Part shown: in pieces, positions 28,117 through 39,441 of the stretch
Layout of the letters: each line of letters opens with the position of its first letter
Position numbering within the stretch: position 1 is the stretch's first letter
Source of the DNA: Porites lobata
Taxonomy: Eukaryota; Cnidaria; Anthozoa; Scleractinia; Poritidae
DNA length: 64,000 nt
Assembly (NCBI GenBank): GCA_942486035.1
Contig: CALNXK010000565.1
Location: forward strand, 49,815 to 113,814
Direction of reading: 5' to 3'
The notes under the pieces: model-generated
Database searches by the model: none
Seen by the model: the letters and a program-made list of their open reading frames with translations, nothing else
Told to the model about the DNA's origin: nothing
Translations under genes and position numbers: made by a program

Positions 28117-28880
28117 GAGATGAGAGAGCTCTAGAAAAATATTCGTGACTAATGCGTAATATTACGCAGCAGCTGTGTTTAGAAAAGTCATGGAGGGCAA
28201 TGAATCACTCTTTTAACGTTATTTTGTCCCTCCATATGGGAAAAAATTGATGTTGCTTTGATTAGGAAATCACCCCTTTAAAAAGGAAAATTTCACGATG
28301 GAGCCATTTTACTTAATTAACAGAATCCTTCAGCCTGTTTTTTTGTTGGGAAATTAGGGCTACTGTTTTTTGAATCTCACTGGGGCTGAAAAAATTTAAA
28401 TAAGAAAGCAGAAAGGAAATGAAGTTTGGTAGTTGTAGTTAAATGATGCCATCTTATAAATGGCCCATTGTGCTATTGAAAGCTTTTCACTCTCTATGTT
28501 AGGCTTACTAACAGGTAAAATTCATCGTTATGAGATGAGAGAGCGCTAGTAAAATATTCGTGCATGACTAATACGTAATATTACGTAGCAAGTGTGTTTA
28601 GAAAATTCACTGTGTGCAATTAATCATTCTTTTAGTGGTATTTTGTCACTCCTTATGGGAAAAAAACTGATGTTGCTTCGATTAGGAAATCACCGCTTTA
28701 ATAGGACAATTGCACAATGGCGTCATTTTAAATTGTTTTTTTAAACCTCACTGGGCTTAAAAAAATTTAAATAAGAAAGCATAAGGAAATGAAGTCTGGT
28801 AGTTGCAGTTAAATGATGCCATCTTGAAATGACGTATTGTGCTCTTTATGTTAGTCTTGCTAACAAGTAAAATTCATCGC
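28117..28880 (+). promoter_or_regulatory. Tandemly duplicated 5' flank of GPCR A1
   Basis: Two related modules of about 400 and 350 bases (28117-28529 and 28530-28880) lie head to tail before the gene. Shared words include GAGATGAGAGAGC, TAATATTACG, TATGGGAAAAAA, TTGATTAGGAAATCACC-like, AAATTTAAATAAGAAAGCA and ATGATGCCATCTT, each ending ACAGGTAAAATTCATCG. The same pair precedes A2. A promoter or 5' leader role is inferred from position and conservation with the other receptors' flanks. Confidence 0.45.
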
Positions 28881-28946
28881 TAACTCTTGCGACAACAGTT
28901 AAAAAGTCAGAGCAGTCCAAAAATCTTACAAAGCTCCAATTCAAGA

Positions 28947-29927
28947 ATGGTGGGCATCTTCGAATCGGGCAGTACAGCGTTAAAAGTTATAGAAGCTGGA
29001 GCAATGATTGCATTAAATATTTTGTCACTTTTGGGCAACATCCTTGTTTGTTTGTCAGTTTACAGAAATAGCAGTCTCCGTACCACAACGAATCTGTACA
29101 TCATTGCATTGGCTGTAACTGACTTGATAGCTGCAACTCTGGTCATGCCTCCAGCGACTGGAGTTCTTATCACAGGAAGGTGGCCTTTTGGGGAAACGGC
29201 TTGTCAAATACACGCTTATTTCAGTCTGTTTGTTGTGTATGTTTCACCTGTGACCATGGGTCTTACTGCACTGAACAGGTACATAAGAATATGCAAATCA
29301 AATAAAAAACATAGTCTGTACTTTTCGAAGAAAAAATCTCGTATTTTTCTTGGATCTGCCTGGACATTTGTAGCTCTCTACATTTTAATTCCTCGCCTTA
29401 CTGGTCTACAAGATTTTCATTTTGTACCGAACTATGCAGCTTGCTTAAACAGTCACTTAAGTAATTTTGGAAAAATACTTCACTACATTGTCGTTCTAGG
29501 CTTGTTTTTTGTCCTTCCGCTAACTGTGACAACATTCAGCTACAGAAATGTTTTGAAAAAGATTCGGGAACACAATGCTGGAACAGCGCAAAGTCTTCGA
29601 GCAAACAACAACGAGACAGTCACCACAAACGAAATTCGACTAAGCAAGTCTCTGTTTGTTGTCGTCTTTGCCTTCATGTTGTGTTGGGTACCCGCTTGGG
29701 TCATCACCATCCTGACCAGATTGTTTTTTGGCAATAAAATGCCTCGCAATGTTCAGTTACTTTGCACATTTTTCGTAAATATTTCGAACGCCATCAATCC
29801 CTTTATTTATGCGGGAATGAATCCTGTGTTTAGAAGAGAGTTTCGAAAAGTACTCGGATGTAAATTTGGAGTGAGAGTCGAGAATAGTTCAAGTCAACAA
29901 TCATTAAGTGGAAGACCAGCCACTTGA
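28947..29927 (+). CDS. GPCR A1, melatonin-receptor-like class A receptor
   Basis: Intronless seven-transmembrane receptor of 326 aa at the plasma membrane; ligand unknown. The ATG at 28947 is chosen because it aligns with the starts of the B and C paralogues (MVG...ESxSTA); no upstream ATG is needed. Landmarks: N31 in GN (TM1), D59 in LAVTDL (TM2), WPFGE (first outer loop), C86 before TM3, NRY at 110-112 in place of DRY, W139 (TM4), C166 (outer loop 2, probable disulphide to C86), P191 (TM5), CWVP (TM6), NPFIY (TM7), then a basic helix 8 (FRREFRK) and a Cys for possible palmitoylation. There is no Lys at the retinal site in TM7, so it is not an opsin. NRY is typical of melatonin receptors. 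The tail ends at a TGA where the C1 paralogue continues for about 25 residues. Confidence 0.88.
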   Translation: MVGIFESGSTALKVIEAGAMIALNILSLLGNILVCLSVYRNSSLRTTTNLYIIALAVTDLIAATLVMPPATGVLITGRWPFGETACQIHAYFSLFVVYVSPVTMGLTALNRYIRICKSNKKHSLYFSKKKSRIFLGSAWTFVALYILIPRLTGLQDFHFVPNYAACLNSHLSNFGKILHYIVVLGLFFVLPLTVTTFSYRNVLKKIREHNAGTAQSLRANNNETVTTNEIRLSKSLFVVVFAFMLCWVPAWVITILTRLFFGNKMPRNVQLLCTFFVNISNAINPFIYAGMNPVFRREFRKVLGCKFGVRVENSSSQQSLSGRPAT

Positions 29928-30779
29928 TGGATAAGCAGTAACCACAACAAAACTGAAGAAACTGGGGATAAGAAGATGGAAAGCCTTGACTGTCAAGCAA
30001 TTAAGGATGAGAATACTGAGAAAAACTGACAGTGAGCGTAGCCGCTAATATAATCGTTAAATATTGAGATTCAGATTGAGCTTATGTTAGCCTAGACAGT
30101 CAACCCGACAGGTTTGCAAATAGAAGCCTATAAACCATAATCTGTTTCTGTGAAATATTTTCTGCAAGCGGAAATTCATATTACTAGCCTCTACATTTTA
30201 ATTATTTTGAGGCAATTATAGTTAAATCACTCCGTAGACGTCCACGTCCGTGGACCGGTAGATAATTAAGTATCCATCAAATGAGACGAAAGTGCATCCC
30301 TAACTCCTTTTTCGAAAGATACGGTGGTCTTTCTTTCCTACTGAAGTGTAATTGTAATTGAAACATGTATCGCTCTTTTATCTGGAAGTGCTTCATATTA
30401 CTAGCCTCTAAATTTTCCGAATTTTGAATCAATAATTAAAATTTAAGTTGGATCGGTAGATTTCTAAACTGTCCATTGAATGAGACAGGAATGTATCCCT
30501 AACTCCTTTTTCGAAAGATACGGTGTGGTCTTTCTTTCCTATTAAAGTGTAATTGTAATTCAAAGAACCTAGGGAAAGATGTATCGCTTTTTTATTTGGA
30601 AATGCTATACTTTAAGGAATTGAGTCTGAACCACCAGGATACTTATCAAAGTGATCTAATTCTCTGAAACAATAAAAACATAACAATTGAAGATAAATCG
30701 CTATTTTGGAAAAAAGGGAATTTATTATATTCAAGACATTTTAAATGAAAATGGAGAATTTCTTACTTAAGAAGAATCT

Positions 30780-31200
30780 TAATGTAGATATAGTTTACAA
30801 GTGAACTTTTTGCACTACTTTTAAATCCTTGCGTCAATTCCAGTGGGTCTTAAGCCCAAAGCGTCTTGTGAACCAAGGCCTGTGGAATCTAGCCTTGAAG
30901 ATGATGCTTAGGCGTGACAAATGCAAGGGTTAACCCCTATAAATATTCATTCTTTATTCGCATAGTGAAAGAATGGAATATTCTGCCGCAGTATGTGGTT
31001 GAAGCAGAATCTTTTAAACTGTTTATAGCGGGGTTATTAATGTCTTTTTTGAATACGTGAATGTGTAAATAGTGATAGTTAATAATTTAACGTATTTTTT
31101 ATTCCTTTTTAGGACACGTATAAGGTTGACCTCGAGTTTCCTTTTCATGATGTATTTTATTTTTTATTTTGTTATCTTTAAACGTAATGAATAAACCAGC
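30780..31200 (+). mobile_element. LINE 3' end fragment, copy 1
   Basis: The frame around 30950-31075 reads RIVKEWNILPQYVVEAESFK, the C-terminal motif of CR1-like LINE proteins, followed by a 3' UTR ending in AATGAATAAACCAGC. The same fragment sits at 46780-47165 in the second block, so it predates the block duplication. Confidence 0.6.
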
Positions 31201-31259
31201 ATTGTTTGTTTGTATGCTATGTTTCACCTCTTTAATGACAAGTCAATCTTGCTTTCAAA

Positions 31260-31490
31260 AATGCGATGCACGGATTATTATCTTCTTTTTCAAGAGAAAA
31301 CAGAGATAACACCTATACAGCCCTGAACACGTGGTCCAAGCCAGAAGCCCTTAACCCTGGGCTCCTCTCCAAACATAACATTGATATCAAGAGTATATGG
31401 AAAGATCTGTTTAAAAATATACCGCGGCTATCTATTGACAACAAATTGAGACAATTTTCCTTTAAAATACGACATCGTATATTTATTTAG
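31260..31490 (+). mobile_element. LINE C-terminal fragment, copy 1
   Basis: The frame contains DIKSIWKDLFKNIPRLSIDN and KLRQFSFKIRHRIF. This resembles the segment before the Cys/His (zf-RVT-like) region of non-LTR elements. It is truncated by the GPCR tail relic at 31497. The syntenic copy is at 47222-47456, with a small insertion that breaks its frame. Confidence 0.5.
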
Positions 31491-31496
31491 CAAAAA

Positions 31497-31670
31497 AAAA
31501 AAAGAGCTACAAGAAAACCAACCACCTCGCGGGTAACTTAAGTAACCACCGCGAGACTGGGGAACACATGATGGAAAGCCTCGAGTGTCAAGCATGCAGT
31601 CAAGTGGGATGAAAAGGCCGGATGAAAATATGCCAGTGATCGAGGCAATCATCTCTTTAGTTTAAATTTC
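31497..31670 (+). pseudogene. GPCR 3' tail relic, copy 1
   Basis: AGAAAACCAACCACCTCGCGGGTAAC and the following GATGGAAAGCCTCGAGTGTC, then GGATGAAAATATGCCAGTGA, match the 3' end and 3' flank of GPCR B1 (35620-35830). No transmembrane region remains. The flank after it (to about 32340) also matches the flank downstream of B1. It marks a lost B-like receptor between A1 and B1. Confidence 0.65.
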
Positions 31671-31699
31671 ATTCAGTTTATGGTGGTCTTAAGTAAAAC

Positions 31700-33390
31700 A
31701 GCCTGTCATCTTTGCTAACAGAAGCCATAAAAAGCAACATGCCTCTGTCAAACACAGAACATACAATTTTCTCAGTCCTCTGCAAGCAGGTCCGCTTTTG
31801 GCTGGGCTACACATTTAAATTATTAAAAATCTTTGCGCACATTTTCCATTTTGTAGATTGGTAACTGAAGTTATAATCAGCAGGCATTCGAATAAAGCAT
31901 TGAGCAACGAGGTAAAAAAGTCAAGAAAAAAGCCTCTTGCAAGTCTTCAAGTTAACCTGTAAAAAAATTGTAGGAAAAGGTACAAAATGGACTTCATTTC
32001 GGAACAGAATTAACTTGTCGAAGTTGACGGGGTAGCTGCGCATTAACGGCCAGTGCGATCGTTTTCCACAGGAGGTCTATCTATCACTTAAAAGGCGCAC
32101 CTCAGCCCATCTTTGAATGTTTCGTCCACTAAAAACTCAATCTACTTCATACATGTATTATTAGACCTAAATACGCATAGTTAAACGAAGTTGAACGATA
32201 GTTTGTTGAATAACACATTTATCTCTTACTTTATCAGTTCTATTTTACAGTACAAAAAAAGCTATACGTAATTATAATGAATTCTACAATATTGCAGGCT
32301 TCTTAATTCTACTCTGCAATATAATACCGTGTCGAATTCCTGACTGGACCCTATTGGGCCAACTTGCGATACTGAATTTATCTTTGTCAGGCTTTTAATA
32401 TGTTCTCTTGTTTTTGTTCAACTAATCCGATTCCAGGTGTCCCAGTTCGACTTTTGTCCTGAATACGTTGAAAAGAAACCTAATAATGAAATATGCATCA
32501 TTTATTTAGTTTCTCAAAACCGCGAGTACAAATATCTCACAGTGGACTCATAAAAATATCCATCGATACTCGACACACTAAACTGTCCAATAAGATATAT
32601 GTATTTTTAATTTTTCCTCCCTTATAAAAAAACGTCTACAAATAATGAGCTGAACATCACTCTCTAAAGCCAGCGCATATGTTTTGATATTCAGATACAA
32701 AACACTGAGTACATGATCTGTAGAAGTAAATCGGGTAAAACATGTTGAAATTATAGTGAAAGAATTATTTTGCTTGGAATTCGAAAAAAGGCGACCGTTT
32801 TCGATGGTCCTTGGTCCGCGTCTCAGGTAAGCAGCACGAAAAAAACGTAAAAATGTTATAGTTTCCACACGAAAACGTGATTTTCACAATATTTCATGTA
32901 TTTTTTTCTTTTCTTGATGCGATTAAGCTAAAGTTTTTTCGGAAGGTGTTGTGAGTAAAAAATAATCTGCTTCTCTTTCAAAGACTTCAGACAACAGTCT
33001 CCTCGAGTCTCCCACTCGAGCGTCGATAAAACAAAAAATTCAGAGTCTACAGCAATATGCTTCCAACAGCAGAAATAAGTTAATCTGAAAACCTGTTCTG
33101 CAAAAAGGCACGTCTTCCCGTTTCGTTTTATTTATTCGCAGGCTAAGTAAACATGACCATGTAATTTACGGTGCCGCAAAACTCCAAACTTCAAGAAAGA
33201 CAAATTAACGAACCTGTCAACAAACTTTAATTTCGCGTCTTTAACCCACAGCAAGAAAACCGAAACTTTGTCATGTGAAAAATGCTAATCAGTAAATCAC
33301 GATATCTTTCATTATTCAACGTATTTTTTTTCTCGACTAAATATTTCATCATTTTTGGAAAAGTCGCGGACCAAGGACCACATACTGTAA
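31700..33390. other. Array spacer, no gene seen
   Basis: Sequence homologous to the 3' flanks of the B genes. The terminal-repeat word GCGTCGATAAAAC of the foldback at 84-1313 recurs once near 33022, without a partner. No coding frame is convincing. Confidence 0.4.
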
Positions 33391-33396
33391 CAGGAC

Positions 33397-33600
33397 GCAG
33401 CGTGACTGAGTGGTCCGCGGTCCTGGGTTCGAGTCCTGCTTTGGCCACTTGCTGGATTTGTTTTCCGTTGTCCCGAGTTCAAATCCTCGGTCACGCTTTT
33501 AAATAGCCAACCGGTTGCCTCCTTCCAGTTCGGGTTTTTAATCCTGTTATGTTGTATTTGATCAATGAATTATTTTTTTCTAAGTATTTATGAGTGGAGT
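33397..33600 (+). mobile_element. tRNA-derived SINE remnant, copy 1
   Basis: An A-box-like GCAGCGTGACTGAGTGG and a B box GGTTCGAGTCC are present, but about 25 bases between them that exist in the second-block copy (51030) are missing. The body continues through CACTTGCTGGATTTGTT and TTTAATCCTGTTATGTTG. Confidence 0.65.
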
Positions 33601-34104
33601 GCCTGTAAACTAGCTGGATAAGCTAAGTGCACTTTCCACTGTAAACAAGCCTTTAAACCACCTTTTATGGCCGCCGTGACGTCATCTGAAATCGATTCAA
33701 GTTCTATTATATAAAAAAAATCAGTAAGATGTTTAGAAATAATCAAGCGGAGTTTAATCAAACATACTGAGAATTAATAGAAACTAATGAGTGATACGCA
33801 GCAGTTGAAATTTGTGATTAAATTTATCAGATTAAAAAACAGTAAATGACTTTTAACAAAGAGGCTATAAATTGAGGGGAAGGATAAGTGTAGGAGTGAC
33901 ATAATCTAGATTGTTCGTCAAATAATGAAGCAGGTGCGTTTAAAAAAGTCAAGGTGAGCTGTAAGTCATTACTTAAGACCGTTATCGCTCCTAATGGGAG
34001 ACTTATCAATGTTCGCTTCGTCAGGAAACAGGAAATGCTCCCGATAGGGGAACTAGCTTTAATAGCGGTTATTAAATCCTAAAGCAATTATTTTACTAAA
34101 TATT

Positions 34105-34245
34105 GTGTAATTTCTGTGCAACGTACTAGTTTGTCAGTCTGTTTACGGAAATAACAGGCTCTTCATTTATATGATTGCAACTATCGTCAAGCCTCTAGGT
34201 ACTGGAGTTCTGATAACATGGAGTTGGCCTTTTTGCGTCATTTTG
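34105..34245 (+). pseudogene. GPCR head relic (TM1-TM2 region) upstream of B1
   Basis: Matches the TM1-TM2 coding stretch of the intact receptors with an internal deletion: GTTTACGGAAATAACAGGCTC joins directly to TTCATTTATATGATTGCAAC, then ACTGGAGTTCTGATAACATGG and TTGGCCTTTT (the WPF region). The rest of the gene is missing. Syntenic copies lie at 52425-52585 and, interrupted, at 57108 and 61226. Confidence 0.7.
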
Positions 34246-34674
34246 GTCTCTTTGAATTGTAACTGCTAAATCGCAGGACGCCGTTTATATATCAACTACC
34301 CTTTAGAAAGTGTTTACAACCTGTATGTTCACGAAATTTTACGCTACTTGTCTTTCCTATAACTGGGGTGCAAAATTTCACCCCCTTTTTTGGCGTTAAA
34401 CAAGGTTCCAATTTTCAACTTTATTTTCCTTACTGTAATTTAGAACGGAACTTTCGTGGCAAACACAACCCGGATTAATCAAATTTATTGAAAGTAGACG
34501 CTAAACAGAACACTACTTGATTTTTCTTAAACATCTAAATTTTTTTTCGTCGGGAATCACCGTTACTGGATGTATTTAAAACTGTTCACCATTTGCAGTA
34601 TATTGGCTTCCCCAACTGGATAGCATCAACTGGAATTGTGGTCATCAAACGTATAAAAAGATTCTAGTTTAACA

Positions 34675-35649
34675 ATGGTCGGCACTCTCGAATCGCGCAG
34701 TACAGCCTTACAAGTTGTAGAAGCCGGAGCAATGATTGCATTAAATATCATTTCGCTTTTGGGCAACATTCTAGTTTGTTTGTCGGTTTACAGAAATAAC
34801 AGGCTCCGCACCACAACAAATCTGTACATCATTGCATTGGCTGTAACTGACTTGATAGCTGCAACTCTCGTCATGCCTCCAGCGACTGGAGTTCTTATCA
34901 CAGGAAGATGGCCTTTTGGTGAAACGGCTTGTCAAATACACGCTTACTGCGGTCTTTTTGCGGTGTATGTTTCGCCTGTAACGATGGGTCTTACTGCACT
35001 TAATAGATACACAAGAATATGCAAATCAGATCAGCAATATAATCTATTCTTTTCGAAGAAAAAATCTCTTATTTTTCTTGGATTTTCCTGGACCTTTGTT
35101 GCTCTCTGCATTTTAATCCCTCGTCTTACTGGTCTACAAGAATTCTATTTTGTGCCGAGCTATGCAGTTTGCTTAAACAGGCAGATGAGTGATCTAGGAA
35201 AAATACTACACTACATCGTCGTTCTTGGCTCGTTTTTCGCACTTCCACTAGCAGTAACAATATTCAGCTACAGAAAAGTGTTAAAAAAGATTCGGGAACA
35301 CAATACTGGAACGGCCCGAAACCTTGGAACAAACAACCACGAGACAGTCACAACAAAAGAAATTCGACTAAGCAAGTCTCTGTTTGTTGTCGTCTTTGCC
35401 TTCATGTTGTGTTGGGTACCCGCTTGGGTCATCACCATCCTGACGAGATTGTTGTTTGGAAATAAAATGCCTCGCAATGTTCAGTTACTTTGCACTTTTT
35501 CCTTAAATATTTCGAACGCTGTTAATCCCTTTATTTATGCTGGAATGAATCCTGTGTTTAGAAGAGAGTTTCGAAGATTACTCGTATGTAGATTTGGCGG
35601 AGAGAAAGTCGACAATCATCAATTAGAAGACCAGCCACCTCGTGGATAA
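34675..35649 (+). CDS. GPCR B1, melatonin-receptor-like class A receptor
   Basis: Intronless receptor, 324 aa. The seven hydrophobic segments are approximately 14-39, 48-73, 86-108, 131-150, 178-200, 234-258 and 268-290. Key residues: N31, D59, W79 in WPFGE, C86, N110-R111-Y112, W139, C166, P191, C246-W247-V-P249, N284-P285-F-I-Y288. Intracellular loop 3 is short and basic (KVLKKIREHN) with several Thr. The short tail (RRLLVCRFGGEKVDN) differs from the longer Ser-rich tails of A and C because of an altered 3' end (DQPPRG then stop). It is the second gene of the first ABC block, about 4.7 kb after A1. Ligand and G protein are unknown. Confidence 0.88.
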   Translation: MVGTLESRSTALQVVEAGAMIALNIISLLGNILVCLSVYRNNRLRTTTNLYIIALAVTDLIAATLVMPPATGVLITGRWPFGETACQIHAYCGLFAVYVSPVTMGLTALNRYTRICKSDQQYNLFFSKKKSLIFLGFSWTFVALCILIPRLTGLQEFYFVPSYAVCLNRQMSDLGKILHYIVVLGSFFALPLAVTIFSYRKVLKKIREHNTGTARNLGTNNHETVTTKEIRLSKSLFVVVFAFMLCWVPAWVITILTRLLFGNKMPRNVQLLCTFSLNISNAVNPFIYAGMNPVFRREFRRLLVCRFGGEKVDNHQLEDQPPRG

Positions 35650-36427
35650 CTGGCCCGACAGACCCCTGCATTTATGGTTCCAGCGATCCCGAGAACACTT
35701 GATCGGAGACTTAGTAACCACAACGAGACAGCGGAAGAGGAGATGGAAAGCATCCAGTTCCAAGCAATCAAGGATGAAAAGGTCGGATGAAAAGATGCCA
35801 GTGACCGAAGCAATAATCTCTTTAGCTTAAGTTTCATTCAGTTTATGGTGGTCTTAAGTAAAACAGCCTGTCATCATTGTTAACGGACGCCATTCACCTA
35901 TAAAACGCAATTTGCTTCAGTCAAACAGACAATGCCAAGTCTTATTTTCCCAGTACAAATACTTCCGTCTTCTGCAGGCAGGTCCGCTTTTGGTTGGGTT
36001 ATGCCTCTAAATTATTGATCATCTTTGTGCACTTTTTTCTTTATGTAGACTGATAACTGAATTAAGTTATAATCAGCAGGCATTCGAATAAAGCATAGAG
36101 CAACGAGGTGGAAAGTCAAGATAAAACCTCTTGCAGGCCGTCCAGTTAACCTGTAACGAAGTTGCAGAAAAAAGTAAAAAAAATTGACTTAATTGGAGCA
36201 GAAGTAACTGGTCGAAATTGACCGGCCGGGTGTAGCTGTGCATTAAGAGCCTATCACTAGCCTATCACTAGCCGGACCTAAACCCACGTCTGAATGTTTT
36301 CGTACACTAAAAACTCAATCTAAGTCATATTATGAGACCTAAATACGTATAGTTAAACGAAGTTAGTTAACACATTTATAATGAGGTAAACATCCCTCAC
36401 TAAGGCTAGCGTATATGTTGTAGTTAA

Positions 36428-36550
36428 TTTTTTATCTCAGGTAATTTTTGTTTTTCTTTCGTTTTTGGGTATGGTAATGTATGCTTATGAAGTTGAAACA
36501 AAACAAGAAGAAAAATTACCTGATATAAAAAAAAAACTTCACCATATATG
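36428..36550. mobile_element. Small MITE downstream of B1
   Basis: An inverted pair (TTTTTTATCTCAGGTAATTTTT and AAAAATTACCTGATATAAAAAA) sits in a sequence that is uninterrupted at 32676 and 50727. TATATGTT occurs on both sides of the insertion, consistent with an 8-bp target duplication. The same insertion is present downstream of B2 (56233-56375). Confidence 0.6.
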
Positions 36551-37319
36551 TTTTGATATTCAGGTACAAAACACTGAATACATGATCTGTGGGAGCAAAT
36601 CGGGTTAACATGTTGAAATTATAGTGAAAGAATTATAATATGAAGAAGTGTCTCCATACCGAGCGACCAATATTACTAACATTAAAAATGTTTAAAAATG
36701 TTAAACAAACTTAATTTGTCGTTTTCTTTCTCATGGTCAGCAGCTATGCAAATTTCTTGGAACATATTAAGAAATTTTGCGCATGAGTAAAGAGTTCTAT
36801 CCCCACAGGTCCCCACAGGATCTTTTTTGTACACCAATATGGCCGCCGTGACGTCATGTAAAATCGATCTCTATACGCCGCATTCAAATTGTATTATAAA
36901 AAAAATCAGTTAGATGTTTAGAAACAATCAAGCAGTGTTTAATCAAACATACTGAAAAATGATAGAAGGAGTGCATTCGTGCAATTTCACGGAATATGAA
37001 TATTATTCTCTTTGTTAGTTTATCATTTCAATTCAAACTTATGTGTTATACGCAGCAGTTGAAATATTTCCTTAAAGTTATCGATTAAAAAACAGCAAAT
37101 AAATTTTCAAAAAGAGGCTAAATTGAAGGGAAGGATATTATGTGTGCATGCGAGTGGAATAATCTTGATTGTTCGTCAGATGATGAAGCAAGTGCGTTTA
37201 CTTAACGTTATCACTCAGAATGGGAGACTTCGGCAGGAAACACGAAATGTTCCCGACAGGGGAACTAGCTTTTTTTATTAATGGTGGTTATTAAATCCTA
37301 AAGCAATGATTACACTGAA

Positions 37320-37465
37320 TATTGTGTAATTTCTGTGCAACATACTAGTTCTTCCGTCTGTTTACAGTAATAACAGGCTCTTCATTTACATCATTGCAAC
37401 TATCTTCGTGCCTCTAGCTACTGGAGTATAGTAATAACTAGCAGTTGGCCTTTTAACGTCATTTT
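37320..37465 (+). pseudogene. GPCR head relic upstream of C1
   Basis: A TM1-TM2 fragment as at 34105: TCTGTTTACAGTAATAACAGG, CTCTTCATTTACATCATTGC, CTAGCTACTGGAGT and TTGGCCTTTT are kept, with internal deletions and a stop. It is non-functional. Confidence 0.65.
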
Positions 37466-38385
37466 GCAAATAGACAATAATTATAAACATTAGAAGTCGC
37501 TTTAAATTGTACCTGCTAAATCCCAGGACGCTGTTAATGTACAACTACCCTTAAAAAGGTAGTACAACCTCTATGTTCACGCAGTTTTACTTTACTTTTC
37601 TTTTCTATAACTGGGGTGCCATATTTTCACCCCCTTTTTAGTATTGAACAAAGCTCCAATTTTAATTTAGAACAGAACCTTCGCGACAAACACTGCTGTG
37701 ATCCTATCCCTCGCCGTTTAATTAAATTTTTTGAACGTAGACGGTAAACAGATCTTGTGAAGTTAACTTTTCAATGGCGCCTAAACTTTCTCCCCTCCAT
37801 TGTCACTTTTGCAAATGAGACGACCACGTAGAAGTTAAGATTCATTAGCGTAAAACAAATTTAGATGTTTAGAAAAAACCAAGCAGTGTTTTATGATTAA
37901 ACATAATGAAACCGAACCGAAATATATTCTGTTAAGTTAGTCGATGATTGAAATTAAAACTATTGTGTTCTACGCAGCCGTCAAAAGGTACTCTTAAAAT
38001 AATCCGACTGAGAGACTGCTAAGCTACTTTCGAAAAAGACAAACAATGAACGTAAGAAAAGAAAAAAAAAGTTGGAAAAGATGGGGTGATAGTGCGCTTG
38101 TAGAATAAACGTCGCTAATAGGTAATAAGATGAAGCAGGTGTGTTAACAAAATTCATATGAAGAAATAAATTATTCTTCTCTATGTTTATATTATTATGA
38201 AAGTTGTCACTCCTAATGGGAAAAAAACGTGATATTAGTCTTTGGGAAATCGCATTTAACGGTGGTATTGAAAGCTTTTCACCATTTGCATTGGGATTAC
38301 CAACAGATAAACGTTATCGCCATCTCATTTCGGCAGCCGTTGAAATTGTGGACATTGAAAACGTTTACAAAGATCAAGTTCAAGA

Positions 38386-39441
38386 ATGGTTGGCACTCTC
38401 GAATCTCGCAGTACAGCCATAAAAGTTGTAGAAGCTGGAGCAATGATTGCATTAAATATTGCGTCGCTCTTAGGTAACATCTTAGTTTGTCTGTCGGTTT
38501 ACAGAAATAACAGGCTCCGCACCACAACAAATCTGTACATCATTGCATTGGCTGTAACTGACTTGATAGCTGCAACTCTGGTCATGCCTCCAGCGACTGG
38601 AGTTCTTATCACAGGAAGATGGCCTTTTGGTGAAACGGCTTGTCAAATACACGCTTTTTTCAGTCTTTTTGCAGTGTATGTTTCGCCTGTAACGATGGGT
38701 CTTACTGCACTTAATAGATACACAAGAATATGCAAATCAGATCCACAATATAATTTGTACTTTTCGAAGAAAAAATCTCGTGTTTTTCTAGGATCTAGCT
38801 GGACATTTGTAGCTCTCTACATTTTAATACCACGTGTGACTGGTCTGCAAGATTTTCATTTTGTGCCAAGCTATGCAGCTTGTTTGAACAGACACTTGTC
38901 GACGAGTAATTTTGGAAAAATTGTTCACTACTTTGTCGTTCTCGGCTTGTTTTTCGCACTTCCACTAGCAGTAACAATATTCAGCTACAGAAAAGTGTTA
39001 AAAAAGATTCGGGAACACAATACTGGAACTGTGCAAAGTCTACGAATGAACAACAACAAGACAGTCACCTCAAACGAAATTCGACTAAGCAAGTCCCTTT
39101 TTGTTGTCGTCTTTGCCTTCATGTTGTGTTGGGTACCCGCTTGGGTCATCACCATCCTGACGAGATTGGTTTTTGGAAATAAAATCCCTCGCAATGTTCA
39201 GTTACTTTGCACATTTTTCTTAAATATTTCCAACGCCATTAATCCCTTTATTTATGCAGGAATGAACCCAATATTTAGAAGGGAGTTTCGAAAATTACTT
39301 GGATGTAAATTTGGAGTGAGAATCGAGAGTAGTTTAAGTCGACAATCATCAAGTAGAAGACCAGCCACTTCATGGATAAGCAGTAACCACAACATAACTG
39401 ACAAAACTGGGGATGAGCAGATGGAAAGCCTTGATTGTTAA
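38386..39441 (+). CDS. GPCR C1, melatonin-receptor-like class A receptor with extended tail
   Basis: Intronless receptor, 351 aa, the longest of the set. It has the same landmarks as its neighbours: GN in TM1, LAVTDL, WPFGE, outer Cys pair, NRY, CWVP, NPFIYAGMNP. Outer loop 2 carries two extra residues (LSTSNFGK against LSNFGK). The C-terminal tail is Ser/Arg-rich and continues past the point where A1 and A2 stop, because codon TCA is kept here where they have TGA. The tail may be a substrate for receptor kinases and arrestin binding (inference). The start ATG matches B1 and A1. It is the third gene of the first block and the only one whose block-2 counterpart is thoroughly decayed. Confidence 0.88.
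   Translation: MVGTLESRSTAIKVVEAGAMIALNIASLLGNILVCLSVYRNNRLRTTTNLYIIALAVTDLIAATLVMPPATGVLITGRWPFGETACQIHAFFSLFAVYVSPVTMGLTALNRYTRICKSDPQYNLYFSKKKSRVFLGSSWTFVALYILIPRVTGLQDFHFVPSYAACLNRHLSTSNFGKIVHYFVVLGLFFALPLAVTIFSYRKVLKKIREHNTGTVQSLRMNNNKTVTSNEIRLSKSLFVVVFAFMLCWVPAWVITILTRLVFGNKIPRNVQLLCTFFLNISNAINPFIYAGMNPIFRREFRKLLGCKFGVRIESSLSRQSSSRRPATSWISSNHNITDKTGDEQMESLDC

Noticed and set aside
28887..28946. An N-terminal extension of GPCR A1 (and of A2, 45134-45193)
   Set aside because: The longer frame begins with TTG, not ATG. The ATG at 28947 aligns with the B and C genes.
38204..38477. Open frames of 72-82 codons just upstream of and overlapping GPCR C1
   Set aside because: They lie in the 5' flank, run into the receptor in another frame, and are not preserved before C2 or the other receptors.
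28947..39441. Opsin identity for the intronless receptors
   Set aside because: The Lys needed to bind retinal in TM7 is replaced by Asn, and NRY with WPFGE fits melatonin-like receptors better.
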